Of a DNA stretch of 27,523 nucleotides, positions 18,170-25,157 are shown in pieces. This stretch comes from CAVURW01 sp963743595 (GTDB taxonomy: Bacteria; Verrucomicrobiota; Verrucomicrobiia; Methylacidiphilales; UBA1321). A program made the translations under genes and the position numbers. Under the pieces are notes generated by a model. The model had not been told where the DNA came from and searched no databases. It was given only the letters and a program-made list of their open reading frames with translations. The stretch's first letter is position 1. Each line of letters begins with the position of its first letter. The DNA lies in the NCBI GenBank assembly GCA_963743595.1, contig CAVURW010000037.1:1-27523 (forward strand), read 5' to 3'.

Positions 18170-18685
18170 ATGCCTCGCATCATTGCGCAATCTGCCGATT
18201 TCTCGGGTCAAGTCTTTGAACTGACGGGCGACACCGTCACCGTGGGTCGTTCCGATCAAAACCAGATTCACCTGCCGCACTCCAGCGTCTCTGGAAAGCA
18301 CGCCATGTTTCAGCTGGACCAGCTCGATTACATCGTAAAAGACCTCGGTTCGACCAATGGCACGCGGGTGAATGGAGATCGCATCTCCGGGGAAGTGAAG
18401 CTCCGACGCAATGACACGCTCAGCTTCGGAAACATCGATTTTCATTATGATTCCGAGCATCTTCCGCCGGGTCGCCCGCTGCCTGAGCTTTTCCCTGGGA
18501 TTGACGTGACGAAATGCTCGTTCAGAGCGAAGCCACCGACCTACCGAAACGCCTCGCCCATCCCGAAGACAAAGGCCTCGTCGCTCACCCCCGCCTGGAA
18601 ATTTTCGTTGATCGGCCTGCTAGTCGTCTTCTTGGGTGGCCTCGGCTATTTGGGCTTCGTCTTGCTGACCCCTCCGAGTTCTTAG
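18170..18685 (+). CDS. FHA-domain protein with C-terminal membrane anchor
   Basis: A protein of 171 residues. The forkhead-associated domain covers about residues 5-95, with the phosphothreonine-binding residues in VGRSDQNQIHLPHSSVSGKH and the GSTNGTRVNG loop. A Pro-rich linker leads to one hydrophobic segment near the C-terminus (FSLIGLLVVFLGGLGYLGFV), predicting a membrane-tethered FHA domain on the cytoplasmic side. An AAGGAAAAG site at 18146-18154, inside the end of carA, may serve as its ribosome binding site. It should read Ser/Thr kinase signals, but no kinase gene lies nearby and its partner is unknown. Confidence 0.88.
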   Translation: MPRIIAQSADFSGQVFELTGDTVTVGRSDQNQIHLPHSSVSGKHAMFQLDQLDYIVKDLGSTNGTRVNGDRISGEVKLRRNDTLSFGNIDFHYDSEHLPPGRPLPELFPGIDVTKCSFRAKPPTYRNASPIPKTKASSLTPAWKFSLIGLLVVFLGGLGYLGFVLLTPPSS

Positions 18686-18739
18686 TCATCCGGATTTTGA
18701 GATGTCATGACATTCGGTTTGAGGTATTGAAGAGGCGGG

Positions 18740-18754
18740 GCTCGGGTTCCGAGC
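18740..18754 (+). terminator. Possible terminator hairpin after carA-FHA
   Basis: Perfect inverted repeat GCTCGG-GTT-CCGAGC, 55 bases after the FHA stop, followed by the T-rich but broken run AGATTATTT. The stem is only 6 bp and there is no clean U-tract, so it is a weak candidate. Confidence 0.35.
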
Positions 18755-19010
18755 AGATTATTTACCGTCCCGACAATTCCGTTAACCTATCGTAAAGACG
18801 TCAAAGCGGGATTGCTAAAGGCAATCATCCGACATCTTTGGTTAGACAATCGGTAGAAGCTCACTTTGGAAGGTGATTCCAGAGAACGGACGAGGTAGGA
18901 TTCGGACTGATTCTGTGTCTTATCTACTGAGAATAATAAGTCGTAAGTACCTCGAAATCAAGACAATTCGTGTCTACAGTTGGTTTACTTCATACCTATT
19001 CAGGAAGGCA

Positions 19011-19046
19011 TTTCTCTGGCACTTTCTCTGGCAGTTTCATGGCACT
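19011..19046. repeat. Three tandem 12-base repeats beside the left direct repeat
   Basis: Three consecutive 12-base units, TTTCTCTGGCAC, TTTCTCTGGCAG and TTTCATGGCACT. The first and second differ at one position; the third is more diverged. A single copy of the first unit occurs at 23979-23990 beside the right direct repeat. The arrangement next to a candidate attachment core resembles recombinase arm-type binding sites, but this is an inference. Confidence 0.6.
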
Positions 19047-19060
19047 TACAGGTGATGGAA

Positions 19061-19095
19061 TGGTCCCGTGGAAGGCACCTTGCTGGATCAACTCG
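19061..19095 (+). repeat. Left direct repeat, candidate attachment core
   Basis: Thirty-five bases, matching 23999-24033 at 34 of 35 positions. The first 30 bases are identical, beginning TGGTCCCGTGGAAGG and ending TTGCTGGATCA. After a 5-base CTCG-containing block, a further TAACGAG is shared at 19096-19102 and 24038-24044 if a 4-5-base gap is allowed. The pheS fragment ends inside it. Direct orientation and a recombinase at the other copy suggest an attL/attR pair. Confidence 0.75.
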
Positions 19096-19693
19096 TAACG
19101 AGTACGGGTGGTTGTTGCGCCAGCATGGTCCGGATCTGGACGGTAGAGGTCTGCGTGCGCAGCAGACGACGCCCGCCCAATTGCGGTGCGCGGAGGCCGG
19201 CGCTTGGTGCCAGTCCCGTCTCATCCAGGTAAAACGTGTCCTGCTCGTTTCGGGCCGGGTGATCGGGCAGCGTGTTTAGAGCGTCGAAGTTAAAGACTTC
19301 GTTCTCGATATCCGGTCCATCCGCAAGCACAAAGCCCAGTCGCTTAAAGATGGCTAGCGCACGGTCCCGAACACGAAGAATCGGATGAAGCGAGCCGTAT
19401 ACCGGCTGGCGCCCCGGCAAGGTGGGATCGAATTCAGCAGCTTGCTTCTGAACTTGGAGCGCTTCCGTGCGTTCCGTAAAGGCGGTCTGGACGGCTTGGC
19501 GGGTTTCATTAGCGATTTTGCCAACTGCAGGGCGCTCTTCTTTGGGGATCGTCGAGAGTTTCTCCAGAAGAAGAGGCAGGGAGCCTTGGCGAGAGAGGAA
19601 ACGTATGCGAATGGCTTCCAGCTCGTCTAAAGTGCTGGCAGCGGCAATCGCTGCGAGGATTTCGTTCCGGAGGGCGAGAATTTCGGCTTGCAT
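19088..19693 (-). pseudogene. pheS: Truncated phenylalanyl-tRNA synthetase alpha subunit
   Basis: N-terminal 201 residues of PheS; intact proteins have about 340. The coiled-coil tRNA-binding N-terminus (AEILALRNEILAAIAAASTL) and the start of the catalytic domain are normal, including HPILRVRDRALAIFKRLGF, GPDIENEVFNFDALN, HPARNEQDTFYLD and the beginning of LLRTQTSTVQIRTML. After QPPV the expected sequence is lost and a stop appears within the left direct repeat. Motif 2 and motif 3 of the class II active site are missing, so the fragment cannot aminoacylate. The start is taken at the ATG at 19691-19693; a TTG at 19732 is also in frame. A functional copy must exist elsewhere. Confidence 0.9.
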
Positions 19694-19797
19694 GGGAGTG
19701 GAGAGAAAACCGGAGAAGTGGCGGAAAGGCAATGTTAAAGGCTGAAATGCAGTAGTAAACGTGCGTTAGTTTTTAACTATATTTGAGTAAATAGTCT

Positions 19798-19826
19798 TTG
19801 ACATTGCTCGCCGCCCTCACTTACTT
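19798..19826 (+). promoter_or_regulatory. Candidate promoter for the autotransporter gene
   Basis: A perfect -35 box TTGACA at 19798-19803 is followed after 17 bases by TTACTT at 19821-19826, a poor -10 match. It lies about 40-70 bases upstream of the autotransporter start in a locally AT-rich segment. Only the -35 element is convincing. Confidence 0.3.
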
Positions 19827-19867
19827 TTCTCCCTGACTAACAAACACTTACCTCCGGGAACAATAGA

Positions 19868-22093
19868 ATGAAGAAACTAATTTTCAGTGCTAGGCAGATG
19901 ATGAAGGCCGTGCGTGCCGTGCTCGTTGCTTTGGCGTTAACCTGTATCGTCCATCCCTTGCAGGCCGCCCCGAATCTGGTGCCTGCAAGCGGCGTGTGGC
20001 TATCGAGCGGTAGTGGCGGCTACACAGCCGTTTCATCCAGTTCTAATGTCTATTTTCAATCAACTGGTTCCTCTGCGTATTCCATAACGGTGAATCCTGG
20101 GGTTAGCGTCAGCACCAGCTCAACTGAATACACCATTAGGCTCAGGTCGGGTTCCGTACAAAACTATGGGATTATTGGGAATAGTTCGAATTCATCGTAT
20201 CCAGCCGCGTTGAGTTTCAGCAGTGGGTCTGCATATGTGAACAATCACAGCTCGGGTTTCATTACAGCTTCCGGTTACAAGTCGAACAGCATTTATGCCT
20301 TCGCCTCTTCATCCTCTACGATCACGGTTGTGAACAGTGGAACGATCGCTGCCTTCACCTCGATTAGCGGAAGTTACTCCGACGGTATCGTGGCCAACGG
20401 TGCAGGATTAGTTAGCATTACAAACTCTGGCGTTATCTCTGGATTCAGCTCCTCTCACTATAACAGCCCGACGGTGAATTCAGGCTATGGGATTTTCATT
20501 AAGTTATCGGCAGGAAACGCGGTAGTGAATAACACCGGTCTTATCTACGGCTCGGGGGATGGACTCGTCTCGCTCGCCGCGAACACGGTGGTAAACTTAT
20601 CCGGCGGTACAGTGACCGGTGCAACGGGTGACGCGATTATTCTTGGCGGTACGAGTACGGTAAATGTTAGTGGCCGTGCCCAACTGATTTCTCCTTCCAC
20701 GGGAATCGTCGCAACGGGCGTTACGGGTACTTTGAATTTAAAGCTGGTCGGGGGTACACCGGCAGAGTTGGCAAATGCGCAAGCGGCGGCATTGGGCAAG
20801 AGCGGGTCATTCATTTTCGGGGGCTACACCTACTCGTGGTCGAACTTTAACGTGAACTTGAATGCGGTGTCTTTGGAGGCAGTTAGCGCGCCTCAATATC
20901 ACGATTTAGCCACGAAGATCGATAACACCCAATTGCCACAAGGTTTTCAGCCCTTCTACCTAGCAGCGTTCGGCAACCCAAATGCAGCACTGGATGAATT
21001 GTCTGGCTTCACGCTAATTCAAGGCATTAACCGTTTGGAAGTGGAGAGCCAAAACACGTTCCAATCGAACTTAGAAGAGCAGTTGGAATTCCTAAGCGGT
21101 GCCAGCGGCGGTTTCAGCACGGCGAACGCAACGATCGGCACATCGTCCATGGCAGCGGTTAACAGCGCTACTAGCCAGCTCGATAAGCTGGTCGAGTACG
21201 CCGGCTCTCAAATGAACGGAACGGATGCACCGATGCTGGCCCCGAAGACCGAGACTTGGGACACCTGGATCACCGGTAATGTAACGCTCGGTAACCAGGA
21301 TGGTTTGCCCGGCGCGCCAAGCTACAGTTCAGTAAACGGATCACCCGTGGCAGGTGTCGATTACATCTTTAATTCCGACTTCAAGGCAGGTCTCCTCGTC
21401 GGGGCGACGCTCGATGGTGCAAACTTCGGCGATGGCAGCCGAATCGAGGCTAACACTGAGATCGTAGGCATGTATGGCACCTGGAACCACGGTCCCTGGC
21501 TGGCGAACCTCGTCATTGCGGGTGGACCGAGCCAGTACACGGATCGTCGGGCGACCTTTGGTGGAACCGCGACGAGTGACCCGAATGGTTACTCGTTCAT
21601 GACGCAGGCGACCACGGGGTACACCTTCAATCTCGGGCAGAATTTTACGGCCACGCCGGAATTTGGTCTTCAGTACACTCACCTGGGCGTAGACGGCTAC
21701 ACAGAGAGCGGCGGCGGAATCTTTGCCACCTCAGTGGCCAGCCAGGATATCGATTCGCTTCGGACCCATCTGGGTGGTAAAGTCGACGGGACGTTCACCA
21801 CGGGTGCCGATTTAAAGTGGATTCCCGAGTTCCGTGCCGCGTGGTACCACGAGTGCCTGGATGATTCACGCGGAGTGGCTACCAGCTTGTCCGGAGCACC
21901 TGCGTTCGGCTCGTTTAATGTGACCACTCTCGATCCGGAGCGTGATTACGCCCTGGTCGGGCTGGGGCTGAATTCCATCTACACGGGCTTCCAAAGAATC
22001 CCAATCGGGATGTTCGTGAATTACGACGTACAAGTCGGCCAAAGCACCTACATTCAACACTCCATCACTGGTGGCGTGAAGATGTCCTTCTAA
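19868..22093 (+). CDS. Autotransporter with C-terminal beta-barrel
   Basis: A secreted protein of 741 residues. A signal peptide covers about residues 1-33 (basic MKKLIFSARQMMKAVR, hydrophobic AVLVALALTCI, cleavage near LQA). The passenger, about 34-330, is a Ser/Gly/Asn-rich beta-helix with repeating VNSGTI- and NNTGLIYGSGDGL-like rungs. A linker with predicted helix (YHDLATKIDNTQLP onward) leads to an autotransporter beta-barrel at about 465-741, with alternating aromatic strands and a terminal Phe (GGVKMSF) as expected for outer-membrane insertion. No catalytic domain is visible in the passenger, so adhesion or surface coating is most likely. It diverges from the pheS fragment and is followed by a hairpin terminator and a broken paralogue. 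Confidence 0.9.
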   Translation: MKKLIFSARQMMKAVRAVLVALALTCIVHPLQAAPNLVPASGVWLSSGSGGYTAVSSSSNVYFQSTGSSAYSITVNPGVSVSTSSTEYTIRLRSGSVQNYGIIGNSSNSSYPAALSFSSGSAYVNNHSSGFITASGYKSNSIYAFASSSSTITVVNSGTIAAFTSISGSYSDGIVANGAGLVSITNSGVISGFSSSHYNSPTVNSGYGIFIKLSAGNAVVNNTGLIYGSGDGLVSLAANTVVNLSGGTVTGATGDAIILGGTSTVNVSGRAQLISPSTGIVATGVTGTLNLKLVGGTPAELANAQAAALGKSGSFIFGGYTYSWSNFNVNLNAVSLEAVSAPQYHDLATKIDNTQLPQGFQPFYLAAFGNPNAALDELSGFTLIQGINRLEVESQNTFQSNLEEQLEFLSGASGGFSTANATIGTSSMAAVNSATSQLDKLVEYAGSQMNGTDAPMLAPKTETWDTWITGNVTLGNQDGLPGAPSYSSVNGSPVAGVDYIFNSDFKAGLLVGATLDGANFGDGSRIEANTEIVGMYGTWNHGPWLANLVIAGGPSQYTDRRATFGGTATSDPNGYSFMTQATTGYTFNLGQNFTATPEFGLQYTHLGVDGYTESGGGIFATSVASQDIDSLRTHLGGKVDGTFTTGADLKWIPEFRAAWYHECLDDSRGVATSLSGAPAFGSFNVTTLDPERDYALVGLGLNSIYTGFQRIPIGMFVNYDVQVGQSTYIQHSITGGVKMSF

Positions 22094-22100
22094 CCAGCGC

Positions 22101-22113
22101 CAGCGTGACGCTG
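22101..22113. repeat. 13-base palindrome after the autotransporter
   Basis: CAGCGT-G-ACGCTG, a perfect inverted repeat seven bases after the autotransporter stop. It may add to the terminator that follows. Confidence 0.4.
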
Positions 22114-22124
22114 AACCCAATAGA

Positions 22125-22148
22125 GGGCTTTAGTCGACTTGAAAGCCC
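22125..22148 (+). terminator. Hairpin after the autotransporter gene
   Basis: Perfect 7-bp arms GGGCTTT and AAAGCCC separated by a 10-base loop that contains the palindrome AGTCGACT. It lies 32 bases after the stop codon; a T-rich segment (ATCTTTATTTGT) follows at some distance. It is a plausible terminator without a textbook U-run. Confidence 0.5.
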
Positions 22149-22222
22149 ACCGAAAAGACATCTTTATTTGTGTCCGTCTCATGTTAACGATTGACAAATT
22201 CAGGGAAATTCTCTTGTCTTCC

Positions 22223-22361
22223 GGTCGTAGTGGTGTCGGCAGCTGTGTAGTTACCACTGCACTGCCATCGCCGTACCAGCAATACACGTTAAAGCCATCG
22301 CGACAAAAGCGGCGCGCACCGCTTTCATGATCTGCTTGGTACTAAAACTTAAGTTATTCAT
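22223..22361 (-). pseudogene. Inverted leader fragment of a second autotransporter
   Basis: Reading leftward from the ATG at 22361 gives 36 residues, MNNLSFSTKQIMKAVRAAFV followed by AMALTCIAGTAMA, then a stop at 22251-22253. This is clearly related to the signal peptide of the intact autotransporter (shared MKAVRA and ALTCI). A good Shine-Dalgarno AGGAG lies at 22371-22375, nine bases upstream. Just before the stop, another frame continues with SGNYTAADTTTT (22223-22258), which matches SGGYTAVSSSS near the start of the intact passenger, showing a frameshift. It is therefore the 5' end of a paralogue lying opposite to the passenger fragment to its right. Confidence 0.75.
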
Positions 22362-22412
22362 TCTCTTTTTCTCCTAGGGGTTGGTTAAACTCGAATTACG
22401 AGTGCTTATTTT

Positions 22413-23020
22413 GCGGTAGGCGGCACATTTTCTTCGTACAACGTCACAGTGGCTTCGGGTGCGAATCTTTCGAACTCTACTTACCGGTACTGCGTATAGC
22501 GTTAGTCTTTATAACAATGGCACTAACACAGCTGCTACGGCTGGAGCTTTGCTGGTCTATAACTCTGGTTCGATGACTGCAGTGAGTCAAAGTGGGAATG
22601 CAATTGAAACAGCGTTAAACGGATATTCTTTCACAACCGTTAACTTGTTGAATAACACGAGCTCGATAACTGCCTCGACTGGCAGGGAGTGCCTATGGTG
22701 TTCAGATCATCTTCGGTAAATCCACGATTATCACCAACAGTGGCTCGATCACAGCTTCGACCTCGCCAAGTTTTAAGGGTTACGGGATCTATTTGAACCC
22801 GTTCGGAATCGCAAGTGCCAACCTTGCAGTTACCAACACGGGTACGATCTACGGGTCAACCTATGGGATATATTCTCTTGCTGGCTCCGATACAATATCG
22901 TTAGCAGGAGGCTCAGTTACCGGTGGTACCAGTAACTCTATCTTTTTGACGGCGGTTACCTCTCCTATAGTCAGCATCACGGGGCGAACTCAACTCATCA
23001 CTGGCTCCCTATGCAGGTAG
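22413..23020 (+). pseudogene. Broken autotransporter passenger fragment
   Basis: Passenger homologue of the intact autotransporter spread over three frames. The frame beginning at 22413 reads VGGTFSSYNVTVASGANLSN until a stop near 22491. The next frame covers about 22480-22680 (SVSLYNNGTNTAATAGALLV). A third runs from about 22684 to a stop at 23020 (GGSVTGGTSNSIFL then SITGRTQLITGS), matching GGTVTGATGDAIIL and NVSGRAQLISPS of the intact protein. At least two frameshifts are present, there is no start or signal peptide in this orientation, and the beta-barrel is missing. The fragment ends about 80 bases before the recombinase stop. It probably decayed after a rearrangement that also left the inverted leader. 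Confidence 0.85.
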
Positions 23021-23098
23021 GCACCACGGAGGAATTTGGACCTCACTCGGGTCTCAGTTGATTTCAACTTATCCTGTGCGGATATCAACGTAACCCTG

Positions 23099-24016
23099 TC
23101 ATCCCGCGTGGCGTTCTCGTGTTTTTGAGGGGCTTAACGATTCTCCTGTTTCAGGCTTGCGTCCGTAGGCCGCATGGATCGCCCGAGATTGATGTCCGAG
23201 GTGATTCATCGCATCCCGTTCGGGCATCCCTGCCGCGCGCGCCCGCTGAGCCCATCCATAGCGGTACGAATGGAGACTCTTTCCCTTAATCTTGCAGCTT
23301 ATGCACACTTTTCGGAAGTAGCCCGCACGGTTCTTCGCAGGTTGCTTACCGATGCCCGGGAACAAATAACCCGTCTGGGGTAACTGATCCAAAATCGCTT
23401 GGATTCGAGTCCCGATACAGAGGCAGCTTTCTCCGCCGCCGGTCCGTTCGAGCTTTTGCCGGAAAAAGCACAGGGTTCGATTCACCAGATCAATTCGGTC
23501 CCAATGCAGATTCGCGATGTCAGACTGCGTCCCACCCGTTTCCCAGAGCATTTCGTAATAGAGGCGTCGCTCGGGGTTTTTCTCCCGCTCGATAATTCGA
23601 CGATGTTCATCTGCCGTCAGACCGACCTTCTTTTGAGAACGGATAACGGGCCAAGCGGCATCGGCCATCACGGGCGACAAGAGCCAGCCCAGATGGAGGG
23701 CATAATTATGAATCCTACGTAGATAGTGATGGGCCGAATTTCCCGCCTTGCGGTGGTCGAGGACGGCAAAAAGATGGTCGGCTTCAGTATCAATCAGCGC
23801 CACTTTTAAAAGGCGCTGGAAAGGCGTGCTCGAAAACGCGCGGAGCTTTCGCTCCCTCGTCGACTCCACACCCGATTTGCAGTAGTGATCCATGACATTT
23901 GCCCATGTACGTGTGGCCAACTCCGGAGACTTGGCCGAGAGATAGGCCTTGGCAAGCGTTCGATTAAGCGAGGGTATTTCTCTGGCACTTTCAGGGACTG
24001 GTCCCGTGGAAGGCAC
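23099..24016 (-). CDS. Tyrosine recombinase lacking the first catalytic Arg
   Basis: Phage-type integrase fold of 305 residues: an N-terminal SAM-like DNA-binding domain (about 15-115) and a C-terminal catalytic domain (about 130-290). H249 and R252 (SLHSYRYG), H275 (HLGHQSR) and the nucleophile Y284 (AAYGRK) are present, but at the first Arg position the sequence is ETGGTQSDIANLHW, with Thr (T163). Integrases with this change occur in Verrucomicrobiota and may form their own subfamily. A GTG at 24014-24016 is the only start available before an upstream in-frame TGA, and it lies inside the right direct repeat, so expression should change with the sequence joined at the repeat. The gene reads toward the broken autotransporter. 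Confidence 0.88.
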   Translation of the reverse strand: MPSTGPVPESAREIPSLNRTLAKAYLSAKSPELATRTWANVMDHYCKSGVESTRERKLRAFSSTPFQRLLKVALIDTEADHLFAVLDHRKAGNSAHHYLRRIHNYALHLGWLLSPVMADAAWPVIRSQKKVGLTADEHRRIIEREKNPERRLYYEMLWETGGTQSDIANLHWDRIDLVNRTLCFFRQKLERTGGGESCLCIGTRIQAILDQLPQTGYLFPGIGKQPAKNRAGYFRKVCISCKIKGKSLHSYRYGWAQRARAAGMPERDAMNHLGHQSRAIHAAYGRKPETGESLSPSKTRERHAG

Positions 24017-24033
24017 CTTGCTGGATCAGCTCG
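23999..24033 (+). repeat. Right direct repeat, candidate attachment core
   Basis: Same orientation as 19061-19095, with 34 of 35 bases identical. It includes the recombinase start codon region on the minus strand, and just upstream of that an in-frame TGA. The 12-base motif of the left side occurs once next to it, at 23979-23990. Confidence 0.75.
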
Positions 24034-24437
24034 AGATTAACGAGACGATGAGATTAAAGTGGTGTCGTGAGTGTTTCAATGTGAGCAGAGCGGGGTCAAT
24101 CGCCACTTTTATTAGGATGGGGCCGATCCCCACGAGGGTGGGGAGATGGGCGTCAGCCATTTCAGCCTCAAAATCAATTTCGGGCCATCCCCAGGATACT
24201 GGAGAGGTTGTGTCGATAGCAGCTTGCATGGACAAATTCAACAAAATAAACCGACTTATGTTGATCTAATGAGGATTGTTTGGAAGGGTCGAAGACGATC
24301 GGGCCGAAACAATGGATTTTGTGACAGTTGGGCCGGTTATGAACCAGGCTCCAAGGTGTTCTTGTGCTCTATGAACGTTTTGAGAGGGCGGAGATATCGG
24401 ATCACTATGCCGTTTGGTTCTTGCGCATTAGCCCAGT
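24034..24437. other. Spacer between right repeat and cas5e
   Basis: About 400 bases without a gene I can name. A minus-strand frame of about 70 residues (24026-24244) ends at the same TGA of the repeat core that ends the pheS fragment, but its sequence has no recognisable domain. A 7-bp stem hairpin (TCCCCAC, loop GAGG, GTGGGGA) lies at 24127-24144. I searched all frames for cas1 or cas2, which would normally follow here, and saw no signature. Confidence 0.5.
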
Positions 24438-25157
24438 TTACCTGGAGATATTTCGGCGGACCGGACGGCTCTTGAAAGTACGGCTTTTGAAGGAGATGGG
24501 TTGGTCCGATGGGTACCCTGCTCCTTCGCCAGACTGCTCCAATTGGCCTGGGGCAGTGAGTAGGTTGATTTCGAATTCCTTTCCAGAGTTTTTGGCGAGG
24601 TGCGCGAGAAGTGTTTGAACCGCCGATTCTTTATCCGATCCTATCGTAGGTAGCAATGGGCTGGAGGGGATGCAGCATTTGCGTCCGAACCAAATTCCCC
24701 AAACGGGGTTCAAGAGGGCCGCTTGGCATTGGGTGAGGACGGTTTCATCGCCTTCCAGGATAGCTACAAATTGCGCGTCTGTGAGGTAGGTTCTGTAGGT
24801 TTGCACCGTACCGAACATGGCCCCGTCTTTGGCCTTGCTAGGGACGCTGAGTTTGTAGATCGACTTGGGATCGATGTCGTAGAGTTCTTTCCAACCACCG
24901 CCGACGGTATGGTAATCCGTTAGTCGTTGGACTAGGGCGGGCTTGATTTGAAAAACTGAAAACCGTAGAGATGCCAAAGGTGCCAATTGGTCTGCCTCGT
25001 TTTCCGTTTCTTTATCAATACCGATTGCGGCAGCAAGCATTCCAAGTATGCCGCTTTTTGTCGGGAAAGCCTCGGTTGCCCGCTGCTGATATCGAGAAGC
25101 AACACCCCAAGATTGCATGGGGCTTTCGAGATAAAAAGCCAGGGCGTTAGTCGACAT
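24438..25157 (-). CDS. cas5e: Type I-E Cascade subunit Cas5e (CasD)
   Basis: RAMP-fold protein of 239 residues that caps the 5' handle of the crRNA in the Cascade complex. The N-terminus LAFYLESPMQSWGVASRY is the Cas5 signature, followed by PTKSGILGMLAAAIGI, YHTVGGG and KTVLT-like segments (GDETVLTQCQAALLNPVWG). The tail KSRTFKSRPVRRN is also typical, so the gene is full length. It overlaps cas7e by 11 bases. Normally cas6e or cas1 would follow in this direction; here a non-coding spacer and then the direct repeat follow. Confidence 0.93.
   Translation of the reverse strand: MSTNALAFYLESPMQSWGVASRYQQRATEAFPTKSGILGMLAAAIGIDKETENEADQLAPLASLRFSVFQIKPALVQRLTDYHTVGGGWKELYDIDPKSIYKLSVPSKAKDGAMFGTVQTYRTYLTDAQFVAILEGDETVLTQCQAALLNPVWGIWFGRKCCIPSSPLLPTIGSDKESAVQTLLAHLAKNSGKEFEINLLTAPGQLEQSGEGAGYPSDQPISFKSRTFKSRPVRRNISR

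Larger units (their letters stand above)
18686..19060. other. Gene-free stretch left of the first direct repeat
   Basis: About 375 bases with no convincing gene. It contains a 12-base perfect palindrome ATGTCATGACAT at 18702-18713, a hairpin at 18740-18754, a second hairpin at 18810-18826 (GATTGC, 5-base loop, GCAATC), a short tRNA-3'-end-like string at 18885-18906 on the minus strand, and three 12-base tandem repeats at 19011-19046. It marks the border between the core genes and the accessory region. Confidence 0.6.

Noticed and set aside
18883..18910. tRNA-like 3' end on the minus strand (TCCGAATCCTACC followed by an acceptor-like string)
   Set aside because: The T-stem does not pair and no matching 5' acceptor strand or anticodon arm lies about 70 bases upstream. 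At most it is a degraded fragment.
19000..19279. Overlapping open frames around the left repeat
   Set aside because: They run across the repeat and the opposite strand of the pheS fragment and show no domain.
22139..22330. Open frame of 63 codons on the + strand
   Set aside because: It is the complement of the inverted signal-peptide fragment, which has homology and a Shine-Dalgarno site on the other strand.
24034..24437. Possible cas1/cas2 remnant downstream of cas5e
   Set aside because: All frames were read; none shows Cas1 or Cas2 signatures, and the longer frames lack recognisable domains.
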